Origin: JBEIQE01 sp040376705
Lineage (GTDB): Bacteria > Pseudomonadota > Alphaproteobacteria > UBA2400
Reading direction: 5' to 3'
Assembly: GCA_040376705.1 (NCBI GenBank)
Contig: JBEIQE010000010.1
Coordinates: 1 to 64,000 of the forward strand
DNA: 64,000 nt
The number at the start of each line of letters is the position of its first letter. Position 1 is the first letter of the stretch. A program made the position numbers and the translations under genes. A model generated the notes under the pieces. It was not told the DNA's origin. It searched no databases and saw only the letters and a program-made list of their open reading frames with translations. Shown piece after piece: positions 34,508 to 43,623 of this stretch.

Positions 34508-35362
34508 ATGCAGGAAAAAACCACCCCACGGATTGCTGTTGTTACCGGTGCGACCTCGGGTATCGGGTTTGAGGTGGTACGGGGTTTGGCCAGTGCGGGG
34601 TGGAAAGTTGTTGGCGTGGCCCGCAGCGTTGAGCGCGGCCGCCGCATGACCGAGATCTTGCGCGCGCAGACCGGTAACCCCAGCATCAGCTTTATGGCGG
34701 CTGACCTCTCGCTTATTAAAGACGCTACTGCAGCAGCGACAGAGCTGGTCAAGCAATATCCCAAAATTGACCTGCTGATTAATAACGCCGGCGCGATTTA
34801 CGATAAACGGCGGGAAACAGCCGAAGGGCATGAGCGTACCTTTGCGCTCAACCATCTGGGTTATGCCGCTTTTACCAAGGCGCTGCGTCCGGTGCTTGAG
34901 GCAACGCCGCAATCACGTATTGTCAATGTCGCATCGGCCGCGCATTTTGGCGCCAAGCTCGATCTTGATGATCTCGAAATGCATAAGGGCCGCTTTAAAA
35001 GCTGGAAGCAGTATCAGCGCAGCAAGCTTATGACCGTATTATACACCCGCGCACTCGCCCGCCGCCTGCAGGGCAGTGTCACGGTTAACAGCATGCACCC
35101 CGGATTTGTCGCGACGCGTTTTGGCAGCGATAACTCGCGCCTCTGGCGCTTCATCATGAAGCTGATGATGTATACCGCCATCAAGCCCAGTGAGTCGGCC
35201 AAAGGCGTGCTGCAAGTGGCCCTATCGCCAGAATATGCAGGAATTAGCGGGGCTTATTTCGATCGTGGCCGCCTCGCGTCTCCCTCGGCAGAGGCGCAGA
35301 ACGACGCGTCTGCCGAACAGCTTTGGCAACTGACCGAAAATCTGCTATCAAAAGCGGGATAG
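34508..35362 (+). CDS. SDR-family oxidoreductase
   Basis: The 284-residue enzyme starts at ATG 34508 (MQEKTTPRIAVVTGATSGIG), though an open frame extends further upstream over the MazG-like gene. It has the classical cofactor motif TGATSGIGFEVV, LINNAGAIYD, catalytic Ser in VNVASAAH and the YQRSKL active-site pair. The overall pattern is like retinol dehydrogenase/WW-oxidoreductase-type SDRs. An Arg after the first strand (VARSVERGR) favours NADP. The substrate is unknown. Confidence 0.9.
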   Translation: MQEKTTPRIAVVTGATSGIGFEVVRGLASAGWKVVGVARSVERGRRMTEILRAQTGNPSISFMAADLSLIKDATAAATELVKQYPKIDLLINNAGAIYDKRRETAEGHERTFALNHLGYAAFTKALRPVLEATPQSRIVNVASAAHFGAKLDLDDLEMHKGRFKSWKQYQRSKLMTVLYTRALARRLQGSVTVNSMHPGFVATRFGSDNSRLWRFIMKLMMYTAIKPSESAKGVLQVALSPEYAGISGAYFDRGRLASPSAEAQNDASAEQLWQLTENLLSKAG

Positions 35363-35449
35363 CTGGTCTCTGGGTTCAGGGTGTCAGCATCACCGACTAA
35401 CCAGATCAGGCATTAACTGCATAGCGCGGTAATGTCATAAGAGGTAAAA

Positions 35450-36193
35450 ATGGCTAGCAAACGTGATTATGAAGAAGCCCCGCATATCGGCTCGGGCCGT
35501 ATCGGTCTTGTGGTTGCCCGCATGCAGCCCCCGCACCGCGGGCATATGAATCTCATCAACCTTGCGCGGTCCGACTGCGACACCGCCATTGTGGCTTTCG
35601 GTTCGACCCAGCATTCGCGCGTGGTGCGTCATCCCTTCACCTTCGAGCAGCGCGTTGAGATGATCAAGGCGGTGTTTGGTAACACCATTAAGCCGCTGCC
35701 GCTGGTGGATATCGACAGCAACGTGAATACCGACGACTGGGTCGACTACGTGCTCGATAAGATCCGCAAACTCAACCTGCCAGAGCCGACTGATTTTTAT
35801 ACCGGCTCGGTGCAGGACGCCAAATGGTACACCAGCCGTTTTGCACAGCTCACCGACCCGATGATTGAGGTTGGCTTTACCCGCACTTATACGGCAGCCT
35901 CGGGCAAGCGCCTGCACATCATGGACCGGGCATTGTTTAATCTGCCCCCAGCTGAAGAAATCCGTTCGCTGATTGAGCGCCGCGACCCCGAATGGCAGAA
36001 CTATGTACCTGCGCGCCTGACCGAATATGTGGAGTGGAACTACCCGCCTGACCTGCGCACGGCGCTGGCTCTGCCTAAACTGCCAGAGGCCGATGCGCTG
36101 CCGGTTGGCACCCGTGTCGCGATTAAAGAAGGCGAAATTACCAAGTTTTACCGCCTGCATGATGACGGCAAATGGCGCGCGTTTAATGCCTGA
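35450..36193 (+). CDS. Nicotinamide-nucleotide adenylyltransferase-like nucleotidyltransferase
   Basis: The 247-residue protein has the class signature H-x-G-H in RMQPPHRGHMNLI (His29, His32) and a typical RVEMIKAVFG helix. The domain (about 15-190) resembles NadM-type enzymes that adenylate NMN to NAD. The C-terminal 60 residues are an extension of unknown role. A ribosome site AAGAGG precedes ATG 35450. Pantetheine-phosphate adenylyltransferase is less likely from the overall sequence. Confidence 0.82.
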   Translation: MASKRDYEEAPHIGSGRIGLVVARMQPPHRGHMNLINLARSDCDTAIVAFGSTQHSRVVRHPFTFEQRVEMIKAVFGNTIKPLPLVDIDSNVNTDDWVDYVLDKIRKLNLPEPTDFYTGSVQDAKWYTSRFAQLTDPMIEVGFTRTYTAASGKRLHIMDRALFNLPPAEEIRSLIERRDPEWQNYVPARLTEYVEWNYPPDLRTALALPKLPEADALPVGTRVAIKEGEITKFYRLHDDGKWRAFNA

Positions 36194-36244
36194 AGTTTAT
36201 AAAGCTTGTAATTAACCATATGCTTTTTCTAGTGTTGGCGGGCT

Positions 36245-38464
36245 ATGCGCAGCCCGCCACCTTCTTCGGCCCGTCCTGAGCTTGAGCGTTGGCTCAGGCA
36301 GCAGAAGATTACTGACCCGCATACACGCCATAGTATCCTTGCTCTGCATGAGCAGTGGGCGCAGACGCCGCGCCATACGCTTTATAAAACCGATAACCCC
36401 AAGGCGGATGAAGCCGACCTGGTATTGATTTCGGAGATAGACGCAGAATCCCAATCACCACGCTACCGCGTTATGGGTATCAGCAAGCGCGATGCGCAGT
36501 TCCATGTTGCTACTGTCAAGCGTGAGGCTACAAAGGACTACACACCGCTGCAAATCGGTTGGCGTGCGATCAACAATTATGGGTTTGAATATGGTGCCCG
36601 TAGTTTTGAAAGCGGGCAGGACCGCAGCTGGTTCAAGCATGACGTGCTGTATTTGCCTGCGCATGGCCATGCCCGCAAGCTGGTGAGGGAAATTGCCCGC
36701 TTGGCCGGCAAGCCGGATGTACCCGACTGGTATGATAATCGCAACAAACGTATTTATGGACGTTTGCATGATGCGCTGGCGCGTGAAGAGGCACGACGTA
36801 TCCGCAAGGTATGCCATGGCTTTATTGCAGAGATGGACCAGGCCGCGCTCAAGGTAATGCGCCATATCGGCACGGTTGAACGCTGGACCTACCAGTGGCT
36901 AACCGGTGAGCGCGACTGGATTGAAGACCATGTTTCGCAAAAGAAGAAAGCTGCATCGCCGCAAGCACAGCAGCGCCGCCAGCAGGCAGCTACGGCTTTT
37001 CCGGGACTCATTTTCATGATGCGTAATTCGCGCGAGATCAGTAAAGCAATTGATGCTGATAACCCATTTATGCCTGCGGTTATGGATCATCTGTCGGGCA
37101 CGCGCTGGCGTAAGCATGAATACGCTGTCAGCCCTGCATTGATGAAGTTTATTGTGGGCAAGAAGCCCCGCGCGTTTGATCCTAAGTATAAGCGCTGTCT
37201 TGAGTTCGGCTCGAATGAAAAATTCGCCATGGAAGTGCATAACATATTCGGTTTTATCAGCCAGCTTCCTAAGGAGTGGTGGCCTAACAAGCCTGAACAG
37301 TGGAAGCAATACCAGGGTGTTAAACATACTTTCGAGTCGTGGTCGCATCTCACCGGTCTTAAACCAAAAGAACTGGTGCGTGGCTTTGCGCAAATGGTGC
37401 GTACCATCGGCAGCGAGCATCCGGCTGTATTTGCAAATCAGCAGGGCGCTATTGCACTAGCCGATGTAAAGCGCGTGCTCGGCCAGAGTGAAAAGCCCTA
37501 CAGGATGCGGCAGATTGTGCGTAAAACTCTGCCAGATGGCAAGATTACGCCCGATTTTATCGCGGCAATTGGTAGCCGCGCGCATGATGACAGTTTTGGT
37601 GGGCTGGAGGGTAACCTCAAAGACTTTATCAGCCGTGTCGTTGATCAGGTCGTGGTACCAGCCATCGCACAAACCTGTGCTGATGCGGGGATTAACTGGG
37701 TTCAGTTCATGGGCCAGTTCAACGAGTGGTCGTCAGATAATGGCCATGCAATCGGCACTACGGCCAGTCAGCTGTTTAACGGTATCAGTCCATCGGTAGT
37801 TTACACCGCCAGCAAGCGCTGGCACCGGCAAGCTGCGGGTATGGAGCGCCTCACCGGCCGGTATCAGGAGCCTAGCAGCTGGCTACGCCTGTTTAACCCC
37901 ACTATTTCGCCAGAAGGTGTGCGCATGCGCTGCCTGAACAGCAGTACCGCTTTGCTGGATGAGGGCAGTGAACAGTCTAACTGCGTAGGTGGGTATGCTT
38001 ATAATTGCATGTTCAAAGGCTCACATATCATCAGCCTTACAGCAGCTGATAAGTCCTGGCGCACGACCATGGAGCTGCAGGTAAAGGACAGAGAAGTGCA
38101 GTGTGTACAGCACGAGTTGGCTGGTAATGGCAGGAATCTGCCCCCTGAGGCTTTGGCTGCACAGAATTGGCTTGTAGGGGCAATCAATAAAGGCCTGGTG
38201 CCGGTTGACTGGAAAGCAGTGGATGCAGCGCAGGCCGCTAACCTGCAGCGTATGCAGGAATTTGAAGAGAAAAAATTGCAATTACGTATAGGTTTCAACC
38301 CGCTTAATCGCGATGATACCGAAAATGCCTACCAGCGCTGGCGGCGGGCGATACCGGATATTCTGCCGGATGCCACCCGTACCGAGATGCTTGAGCGCAC
38401 CGGTATTACGCAACATATTAAAGCCGAAATTGCCGAGCGTAGGCAGCAGCCATATGCTCCATAG
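36245..38464 (+). CDS. Large PcfJ-like protein
   Basis: The 739-residue protein has a basic N-terminal two thirds I cannot assign. The region at about residues 570-640 resembles PcfJ, a protein from conjugative plasmids: SEQSNCVGGYAYNCMFKG, then a strand of the type ISLTAADKSWRTTMELQV and VQCVQHELAGNGRNLP. The Cys-Val-Gly-Gly-Tyr core is at about 579. No relaxase or transfer gene is near, so this may be a stand-alone chromosomal relative. No signal or membrane segment. The start ATG 36245 has a weak ribosome site. Confidence 0.72.
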   Translation: MRSPPPSSARPELERWLRQQKITDPHTRHSILALHEQWAQTPRHTLYKTDNPKADEADLVLISEIDAESQSPRYRVMGISKRDAQFHVATVKREATKDYTPLQIGWRAINNYGFEYGARSFESGQDRSWFKHDVLYLPAHGHARKLVREIARLAGKPDVPDWYDNRNKRIYGRLHDALAREEARRIRKVCHGFIAEMDQAALKVMRHIGTVERWTYQWLTGERDWIEDHVSQKKKAASPQAQQRRQQAATAFPGLIFMMRNSREISKAIDADNPFMPAVMDHLSGTRWRKHEYAVSPALMKFIVGKKPRAFDPKYKRCLEFGSNEKFAMEVHNIFGFISQLPKEWWPNKPEQWKQYQGVKHTFESWSHLTGLKPKELVRGFAQMVRTIGSEHPAVFANQQGAIALADVKRVLGQSEKPYRMRQIVRKTLPDGKITPDFIAAIGSRAHDDSFGGLEGNLKDFISRVVDQVVVPAIAQTCADAGINWVQFMGQFNEWSSDNGHAIGTTASQLFNGISPSVVYTASKRWHRQAAGMERLTGRYQEPSSWLRLFNPTISPEGVRMRCLNSSTALLDEGSEQSNCVGGYAYNCMFKGSHIISLTAADKSWRTTMELQVKDREVQCVQHELAGNGRNLPPEALAAQNWLVGAINKGLVPVDWKAVDAAQAANLQRMQEFEEKKLQLRIGFNPLNRDDTENAYQRWRRAIPDILPDATRTEMLERTGITQHIKAEIAERRQQPYAP

Positions 38465-38485
38465 CTTGCTAGAGCATATGAAGGG

Positions 38486-39545
38486 TTACGGGGTGGCGTA
38501 GTTATTTTTGTTACGGCCGTGGCGCATTAAACGGGTTATGCGTATTTCTAGTATTTCATAAGATATATATGAAATAATCAGTGTTGGCGGCAGGGAAAGA
38601 ATGGCAAATGCCAACTGACTGTGCTGCTCGAGGGTGGTTGGAAGCGCCAGTATATACATGCCTTTTTTAACAATCGCCATGACGATTGTTTGCCACAAAT
38701 AAAAACTGAAGCTGATGCTGCCAAGAAACTGAACTGGCCGAGCCAGCAGCATATTGGCAAACCAGCCTTGGCCACGGGTAACACCGAGCAGCCCCAGTGT
38801 TGCTAACCCGAGAGCTATGAAGAATAAAAGGCCCGAAAAAGGCTCGGCAATAATATGCTGCAGTTTGAAGTGAGGCACATGTCCGAGCATGCCATTAGCA
38901 AGTGAATGCCAAAGTGAAATCGCCGCAAAAAAGTAATAGCCCTGACGGCAGGATGATGCCCCTTTTAACAGGGCGATCTAGCAACCCATAGGCAATAGCC
39001 ATACCTGTAACAAAGCAGGCTGCGCGCAAGTGCTGGCTTAAAAGCAAAAGCCCTGCTGTGCAGGCGATGATCAGAGCGGCACGTTTGGAGAAGAACTGGC
39101 TGCTGATACCAAATAATACAAACATGCTGTAGAAAGCAAATTCATAGCTGATCGACCAGGCAGCAGGATGGATGATGGGGAAGGGAAAAATAGGCGGTAA
39201 AGCGAGCAGATTGACGGCTATATCAAACGGGGTTGATGGAATGGCTTTGCTGCTTTGGAACTGGCCAAGAACAACAATAGTAAGAACTGTTACCCAAAGC
39301 ACAGGGAAAATCCGGGTTGCGCGGTCATATAGAAACTCTAGTGGTTTGCGCGCCTTTTTAAAGGCGATAGCAATTACAATACCACTAATACCGAAGAAAA
39401 GTTCAACCGCGTACTCAAATGTACCAAGGATAAATGCAAGACTTTGTGAGGCGTAAGTTGGTAAGCCTGAATCAGTCACGTGAAATAGAAAAATCAGAAA
39501 TGCCAGAATACCGCGCAGGCCGTGGATATAAAGATTACGTGACAA
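38486..39545 (-). pseudogene. Acyltransferase-3 family membrane protein, frameshifted
   Basis: The N-terminal part (39545-38895) begins MSRNLYIHGLRGILAFLIFLFHV, the family's entry with catalytic His, and has LFFGISG and WSISYEFAFY. The C-terminal part (38890-38486) continues with a SISFSFYLWQ segment. They are joined by one extra T in a run of six T (minus strand) near 38925; removing it gives an uninterrupted 352-residue protein with IS-LWHSLANGM at the join. Proteins of this family O-acylate surface polysaccharides. Whether it is disrupted, phase variable or a sequence error cannot be told. Confidence 0.82.
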
Positions 39546-39781
39546 GCTGGTTAATCCTTGAAGTTGATATTTGAATTTACATTCATGAGCGCTAAGAAAC
39601 GCAGCATAATGAGCTGCCTGCGTGGGTTGTAACGCATCAGTTGCGCGAATAAAAATAAAAAATCATGATTATACATAAGGCCTTCTGCTGGAAAGGCGCA
39701 GCAGCTAGGCGCATCATGCCAAGGTATTGTTTTGTTGACGCTTTAGCTTTTAGCCTAGGAGCAAACTTTAGGTGTTCTGCG

Positions 39782-40330
39782 CTATTGGCTGCTCATGGCA
39801 TCTATTAAGCCTAGTCGCTCAAGCGCAGCGGATGTCGCCTGGCCCAGTTCCTGAAGTATCTCAATTTCAGCGTTGGTAGCTTGGCGTGTAACAGCCCAAT
39901 AGGTGCCAATCGCGCCAATCGGTCCGCTTTGGCGGATGGGTACCATAGCCAGGCTTTTTACGAACGTGGACCGATAGGCTGCGGTCAGGATGCGATCATC
40001 CTTATTGATATCAGGAATGGTTGTGGGAATCGCGTTCATCATCACCCAGCCGCTTACGCATTCGGAAATGGGAAAGCGTTTGCCTTTCCATAACAGGCTG
40101 ATTGCATCTTCATCTACATAATAGCATTTATCGCCATCTTTCAGTACAAAAGTGGCGCCATCGGCCTCAACCAGTGTGCGTGCGGCAGTGCGTACAATTG
40201 CTGTTATGGTATTCAGGTCTTGAGCCTGTGCAAGCGCGTCGCGCGCTTTCTCCATCAGCCCAATGGCGCGGCTGCGCCATTCAGATTCGTGACTGCTATT
40301 ATCCTGACTGATACGGACGGCGCATTCCAT
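39782..40330 (-). CDS. Stand-alone GAF domain protein
   Basis: The 182-residue protein is a GAF domain (about 35-175) with a short N-terminal helix. Typical features are TITAIVRTAARTLVEADGATFVL, a central GWVMMNAIPTTIPDI, and YRSTFVKSLAMVPI. Comparable GAF domains open many alphaproteobacterial sensor kinases, but here no kinase or cyclase follows. It may bind a small ligand or act as a free sensor subunit. The 236-bp stretch upstream of the acyltransferase holds no other gene. Confidence 0.88.
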   Translation of the reverse strand: MECAVRISQDNSSHESEWRSRAIGLMEKARDALAQAQDLNTITAIVRTAARTLVEADGATFVLKDGDKCYYVDEDAISLLWKGKRFPISECVSGWVMMNAIPTTIPDINKDDRILTAAYRSTFVKSLAMVPIRQSGPIGAIGTYWAVTRQATNAEIEILQELGQATSAALERLGLIDAMSSQ

Positions 40331-40468
40331 GCCGCACTCCTGCTATCGCAAAGAAACTCAAGACTATATCCCGCAAGATACTATATATATTTTGCAATTA
40401 AAAGGTTAACTCTTGGTAATGGGCTGCATGCTTATGTAGGCTTTTTATATTATTATTTCTACTAGAAA

Positions 40469-40500
40469 GTGCGTTGAGTGCGTTGAGTGCGTTGAGTGCG
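40469..40500. repeat. Tandem 9-bp repeat
   Basis: The unit GTGCGTTGA occurs three times in a row followed by a partial fourth copy (GTGCG). It lies just after the esterase stop, in the gap that precedes the GAF gene. A run of this kind can vary in copy number. Confidence 0.9.
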
Positions 40501-40524
40501 AGTATTCTCAAGTTAAGGTAAATC

Positions 40525-41382
40525 TTACTGGCTGCGCTTGAGCGAGAAAAGCACGTTCCACATCGCCAGATTGGTGTAGGTATAGGTCCATACATCATGC
40601 CCCATACCCTCCAGTTCCATGAAGGAGGCGGGTTTGTTCTGCGCACGCAGGGCTTCGATGATCTGCCTACCAGCTTCAGGGTTATCGTTACTACCATGCA
40701 CCGCCAGAATTGGTACATCAGCCGGAAAGCGGCTCGCGTGGGCAGGTGGCCAGCTACCGCACAGTACCAGCGCCCCTGCAAATACATCAGGATAGCTCTC
40801 AATCATGGCATAGGTACCCGAGCCGCCCATGGAATAGCCACTGACATAAATACGGCTGCGGTCGATTGAATAGGCCTCTAGTACCTGCTGTACTGCTGTC
40901 ATGGCCAGAGGGGCGGCACTGCTGAGCCTCTCTTTAGGGGCAATTATATCCCAGCGCGTCCCCTCTGGTGCGATGGGCACGACAATAAAGGCAGGAAAGC
41001 GGATTTGTATGGCCGGGTCCAGCGCGTAATACCCGCCATGCATATGTCGGCTCGCGCCATGCAGAAGCAGCAAGAGCGGGTACTTTTTGGCAGGGTCATA
41101 GTCCTTGGGAGTGTAGAGGTAATACTTGAAATAATAGGGCCGCGTCTCGGCGAACGAGTATTTAACTTCATAAAGCGAGGTACGATTGAGCATGGGTGGC
41201 TGGGCCGGATAGGCAGCCGTGCGCTGGCGAATGGCTGTAATATTACGCTCTACCTCCTGCCTTTCAAATGCCACCTGCTCAGGCGCCAGGGTGGCAGGCA
41301 GCGATTGCTGGTAAGAATAGCCTATCACGCCGATAAACAGGCAGGCCGCAAGAGCTATTATAAGGTTGTTAAGCGATAGCAT
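40525..41382 (-). CDS. Alpha/beta-hydrolase esterase, membrane-anchored or secreted
   Basis: The 285-residue protein has an N-terminal hydrophobic segment (about 5-22), probably an anchor or signal, then a hydrolase fold. Visible features are LLLLLHGASRHMHGG (oxyanion region), the nucleophile elbow GYSMGGSGTYA (Ser), and the catalytic His in GMGHDVWTYTY near the end, with an Asp in HGSNDNPE. It resembles the prolyl-oligopeptidase/feruloyl-esterase-like group. The substrate is unknown. It is divergent from the SOUL gene. Confidence 0.88.
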   Translation of the reverse strand: MLSLNNLIIALAACLFIGVIGYSYQQSLPATLAPEQVAFERQEVERNITAIRQRTAAYPAQPPMLNRTSLYEVKYSFAETRPYYFKYYLYTPKDYDPAKKYPLLLLLHGASRHMHGGYYALDPAIQIRFPAFIVVPIAPEGTRWDIIAPKERLSSAAPLAMTAVQQVLEAYSIDRSRIYVSGYSMGGSGTYAMIESYPDVFAGALVLCGSWPPAHASRFPADVPILAVHGSNDNPEAGRQIIEALRAQNKPASFMELEGMGHDVWTYTYTNLAMWNVLFSLKRSQ

Positions 41383-41546
41383 CCTTCAGCCTGAACCGGG
41401 TGTAATAGCGCATGAGTAGGTTAACTACACAGATCTGATCTCTGGTTATCTTCGTATTACCAATAACTTGAAATTATCCTAACTATAAGGGCGGAATAAA
41501 AAAAGCATTTATTCTGTGCTTGGTTGCTTTTATGCGGAGCAATAAC

Positions 41547-42107
41547 ATGAGTGGTACTGAGCAGCCCAGGTATACGCTTGAGCGCACTGACGCTAATATC
41601 GAGGTGCGCCAGTATACAGACCTGATCTGCGCCGAGGTGCATATGCCGGGCGAGCAGCAGGAGGCAATTAGCCAAGGATTTAAAATCCTGGCTGATTACA
41701 TTTTTGGCAACAACATCTCCCAGGCCAGAATGAGTGTATCCCCTCTCGTATCACAGCAGCAGAGGTCAGAAAAAATAGCAATGACCGCGCCCGTAATGCA
41801 GCAGGCTTTATCCGATAGCTGGTCGGTGCGCTTTATTATGCCGGCTGATCATACTCTGCAAACCCTGCCAAAGCCTTGTCATGAGGGCGTCATGCTCAAG
41901 GTGGTGCCCGCAGGCAGGTATGCTGTGATAAAATTTTCAGGCCTTAACAGCACCAGCAATCTTCAAGAACATGAGGCGCAGCTTAAGGCTTATGTTCATG
42001 ACATGAAGCTGATGACCGAAGGCGAAGTTCTCTACGCATTCTATAACCCACCATGGACCCCGCCACCTTTGCGGCGTAACGAGATCATGCTCAGGCTGCA
42101 GGATTGA
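41547..42107 (+). CDS. SOUL heme-binding family protein
   Basis: The 186-residue protein starts at ATG 41547 behind GCGGAGC. It shows the SOUL pattern: YTLERTDANIEVRQYTDLICAEV at the N-terminus, KIAMTAPVMQQ in the middle and WTPPPLRRNEIMLRL at the end. Some relatives bind heme; bacterial ones are often next to photolyase genes in light- or oxidative-stress regulons. It precedes the photolyase gene by one base, so the two are cotranscribed. Confidence 0.9.
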   Translation: MSGTEQPRYTLERTDANIEVRQYTDLICAEVHMPGEQQEAISQGFKILADYIFGNNISQARMSVSPLVSQQQRSEKIAMTAPVMQQALSDSWSVRFIMPADHTLQTLPKPCHEGVMLKVVPAGRYAVIKFSGLNSTSNLQEHEAQLKAYVHDMKLMTEGEVLYAFYNPPWTPPPLRRNEIMLRLQD

Positions 42108-42108
42108 T

Positions 42109-43623
42109 ATGGACGCAATCAGCATCCTCTGGTTCAAGCGTGATCTGCGTACGGCTGATCACTACCCGCTGCAGCTTGCTGCTGCTCATGGGCATGTCAT
42201 ACCGCTTTATATTAATGAGCCAGAGATGTGGCGGCAGCCAGACAGCAGCCTGCGGCACTGGTGTTTCATTCATGATAGTCTGCAGGCTCTTGATAAGAAT
42301 TTACAGCGCCTCAGTGGTCGCCTGATTATTCGTGAGGGGCATGCGCTTGAGGTACTTGCTGCGCTTAGTGAGCAATACCATGTCAGGCAGATATTCTCAC
42401 ATGAAGAGACGGGTAATGCCTGGAGCTACCGCCGTGATAAAGAAATTTCTAAGTGGTGCCGTGCAAAGGGGGTGCTGTGGCATGAGCATCAGAGCCATGG
42501 GGTAAAACGGCGGCTCGCTGAGCGGGCAGGCTGGGCTGACCAGCGTAATGCACATATGCGGGCGGATATCATCATGCAGCCGGCCGGCTTACGGGTGCCG
42601 GTAGATATACAGTCCGACCCGCTACCAGCCATACCCAAGGGGCTAGTGCATGCTGATGCCGTATCGGTGCAGGTTGGTGGTAGGGAGGAGGGTTTGAAGG
42701 TATTAGGCGGGTTTTTGAAGCAGCGCAGCCGCGAATACTTAACGACTATCAGTAAGCCCGGTATTTCTGCCCGTCATTGCTCACGCCTGAGCCCGCATAT
42801 TGCTTACGGCACTCTTTCTGTACGTGAAATCGAGCAGGCGACTCGCCACGCCTTTAACAATACAGATGATGTATACTGGCGGCGCGCTTTGCAGGCTTTC
42901 TCAAGCCGTCTGGCATGGCGCTGCCATTTTGTACAAAAGCTGGAAAGTCAGCCAGCGATTGAGACCCAGTGCATGCACCCTGCTTGTGAAGCTCTACGCC
43001 CCCGGCAGGGTGACCCGCAGCTGCTCGAGGCCTGGTATAAGGGGCAAACCGGCTACCTCCTTATTGACGCTGTCATGCGCTCCCTACACGAAAACGGCTG
43101 GGTGACTTTCCGCATGCGCGCACTGGTCACATCGTTCGCCAGTTATCACCTATGGCTTGATTGGCGTGAGACAGCACCGCTATTAGCGCGTTTGTTTACC
43201 GATTATGAGCCCGGCATTCATTACAGCCAGATGCAGATGCAATCCGGTGTAACCGGCATAAACGCCTTGCGTATGTACAATCCGATCAAGCAATCGCTTG
43301 AGCATGTGGCGGATGGCAAGTTCATTTACCGTTATGTGCCCGAGCTTAAGCACGTTCCGTTAACATGGCTGCACGAGCCGTGGCGCATGCCCAAAGCTCA
43401 GCAGGAAAGCGCTGGCGTATTGATTGGTAAAAACTACCCCGTACCATTGGCGGAGCACGAGGTCGCTATGGCCAAAGCGCGTGCTGCATTCAAGGCATTA
43501 CATCATGAGGTCGGGTTTGGTGCAGAGGCACGCAAGGTATATGAGAAACTCGGTAGTCGCCAGAAACAGCCGAACCGTAAAAAAGTAATGGTGCCGAATA
43601 AGCAGCTATCATTCGATATTTAG
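42109..43623 (+). CDS. Cryptochrome/photolyase-family FAD protein
   Basis: The 504-residue protein has an N-terminal antenna-binding Rossmann-like domain starting ILWFKRDLRTADH and a C-terminal helical FAD domain with WRRALQAFSSRLAWR, GYLLIDAVMRSLHENGWVTFRMRALV and IHYSQMQMQSG. The family repairs pyrimidine dimers with blue light or acts as a photosensor. It lacks the tryptophan-rich ending of typical class I CPD photolyases in its final 50 residues, so repair activity is probable but not certain. It is cotranscribed with SOUL and convergent with the renalase-like gene. Confidence 0.85.
   Translation: MDAISILWFKRDLRTADHYPLQLAAAHGHVIPLYINEPEMWRQPDSSLRHWCFIHDSLQALDKNLQRLSGRLIIREGHALEVLAALSEQYHVRQIFSHEETGNAWSYRRDKEISKWCRAKGVLWHEHQSHGVKRRLAERAGWADQRNAHMRADIIMQPAGLRVPVDIQSDPLPAIPKGLVHADAVSVQVGGREEGLKVLGGFLKQRSREYLTTISKPGISARHCSRLSPHIAYGTLSVREIEQATRHAFNNTDDVYWRRALQAFSSRLAWRCHFVQKLESQPAIETQCMHPACEALRPRQGDPQLLEAWYKGQTGYLLIDAVMRSLHENGWVTFRMRALVTSFASYHLWLDWRETAPLLARLFTDYEPGIHYSQMQMQSGVTGINALRMYNPIKQSLEHVADGKFIYRYVPELKHVPLTWLHEPWRMPKAQQESAGVLIGKNYPVPLAEHEVAMAKARAAFKALHHEVGFGAEARKVYEKLGSRQKQPNRKKVMVPNKQLSFDI

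Noticed and set aside
41383..41546. ECF sigma promoter (TGATC with downstream TAAG) ahead of the SOUL-photolyase unit
   Set aside because: A TGATC is present, but no matching -10 element is at the required distance.
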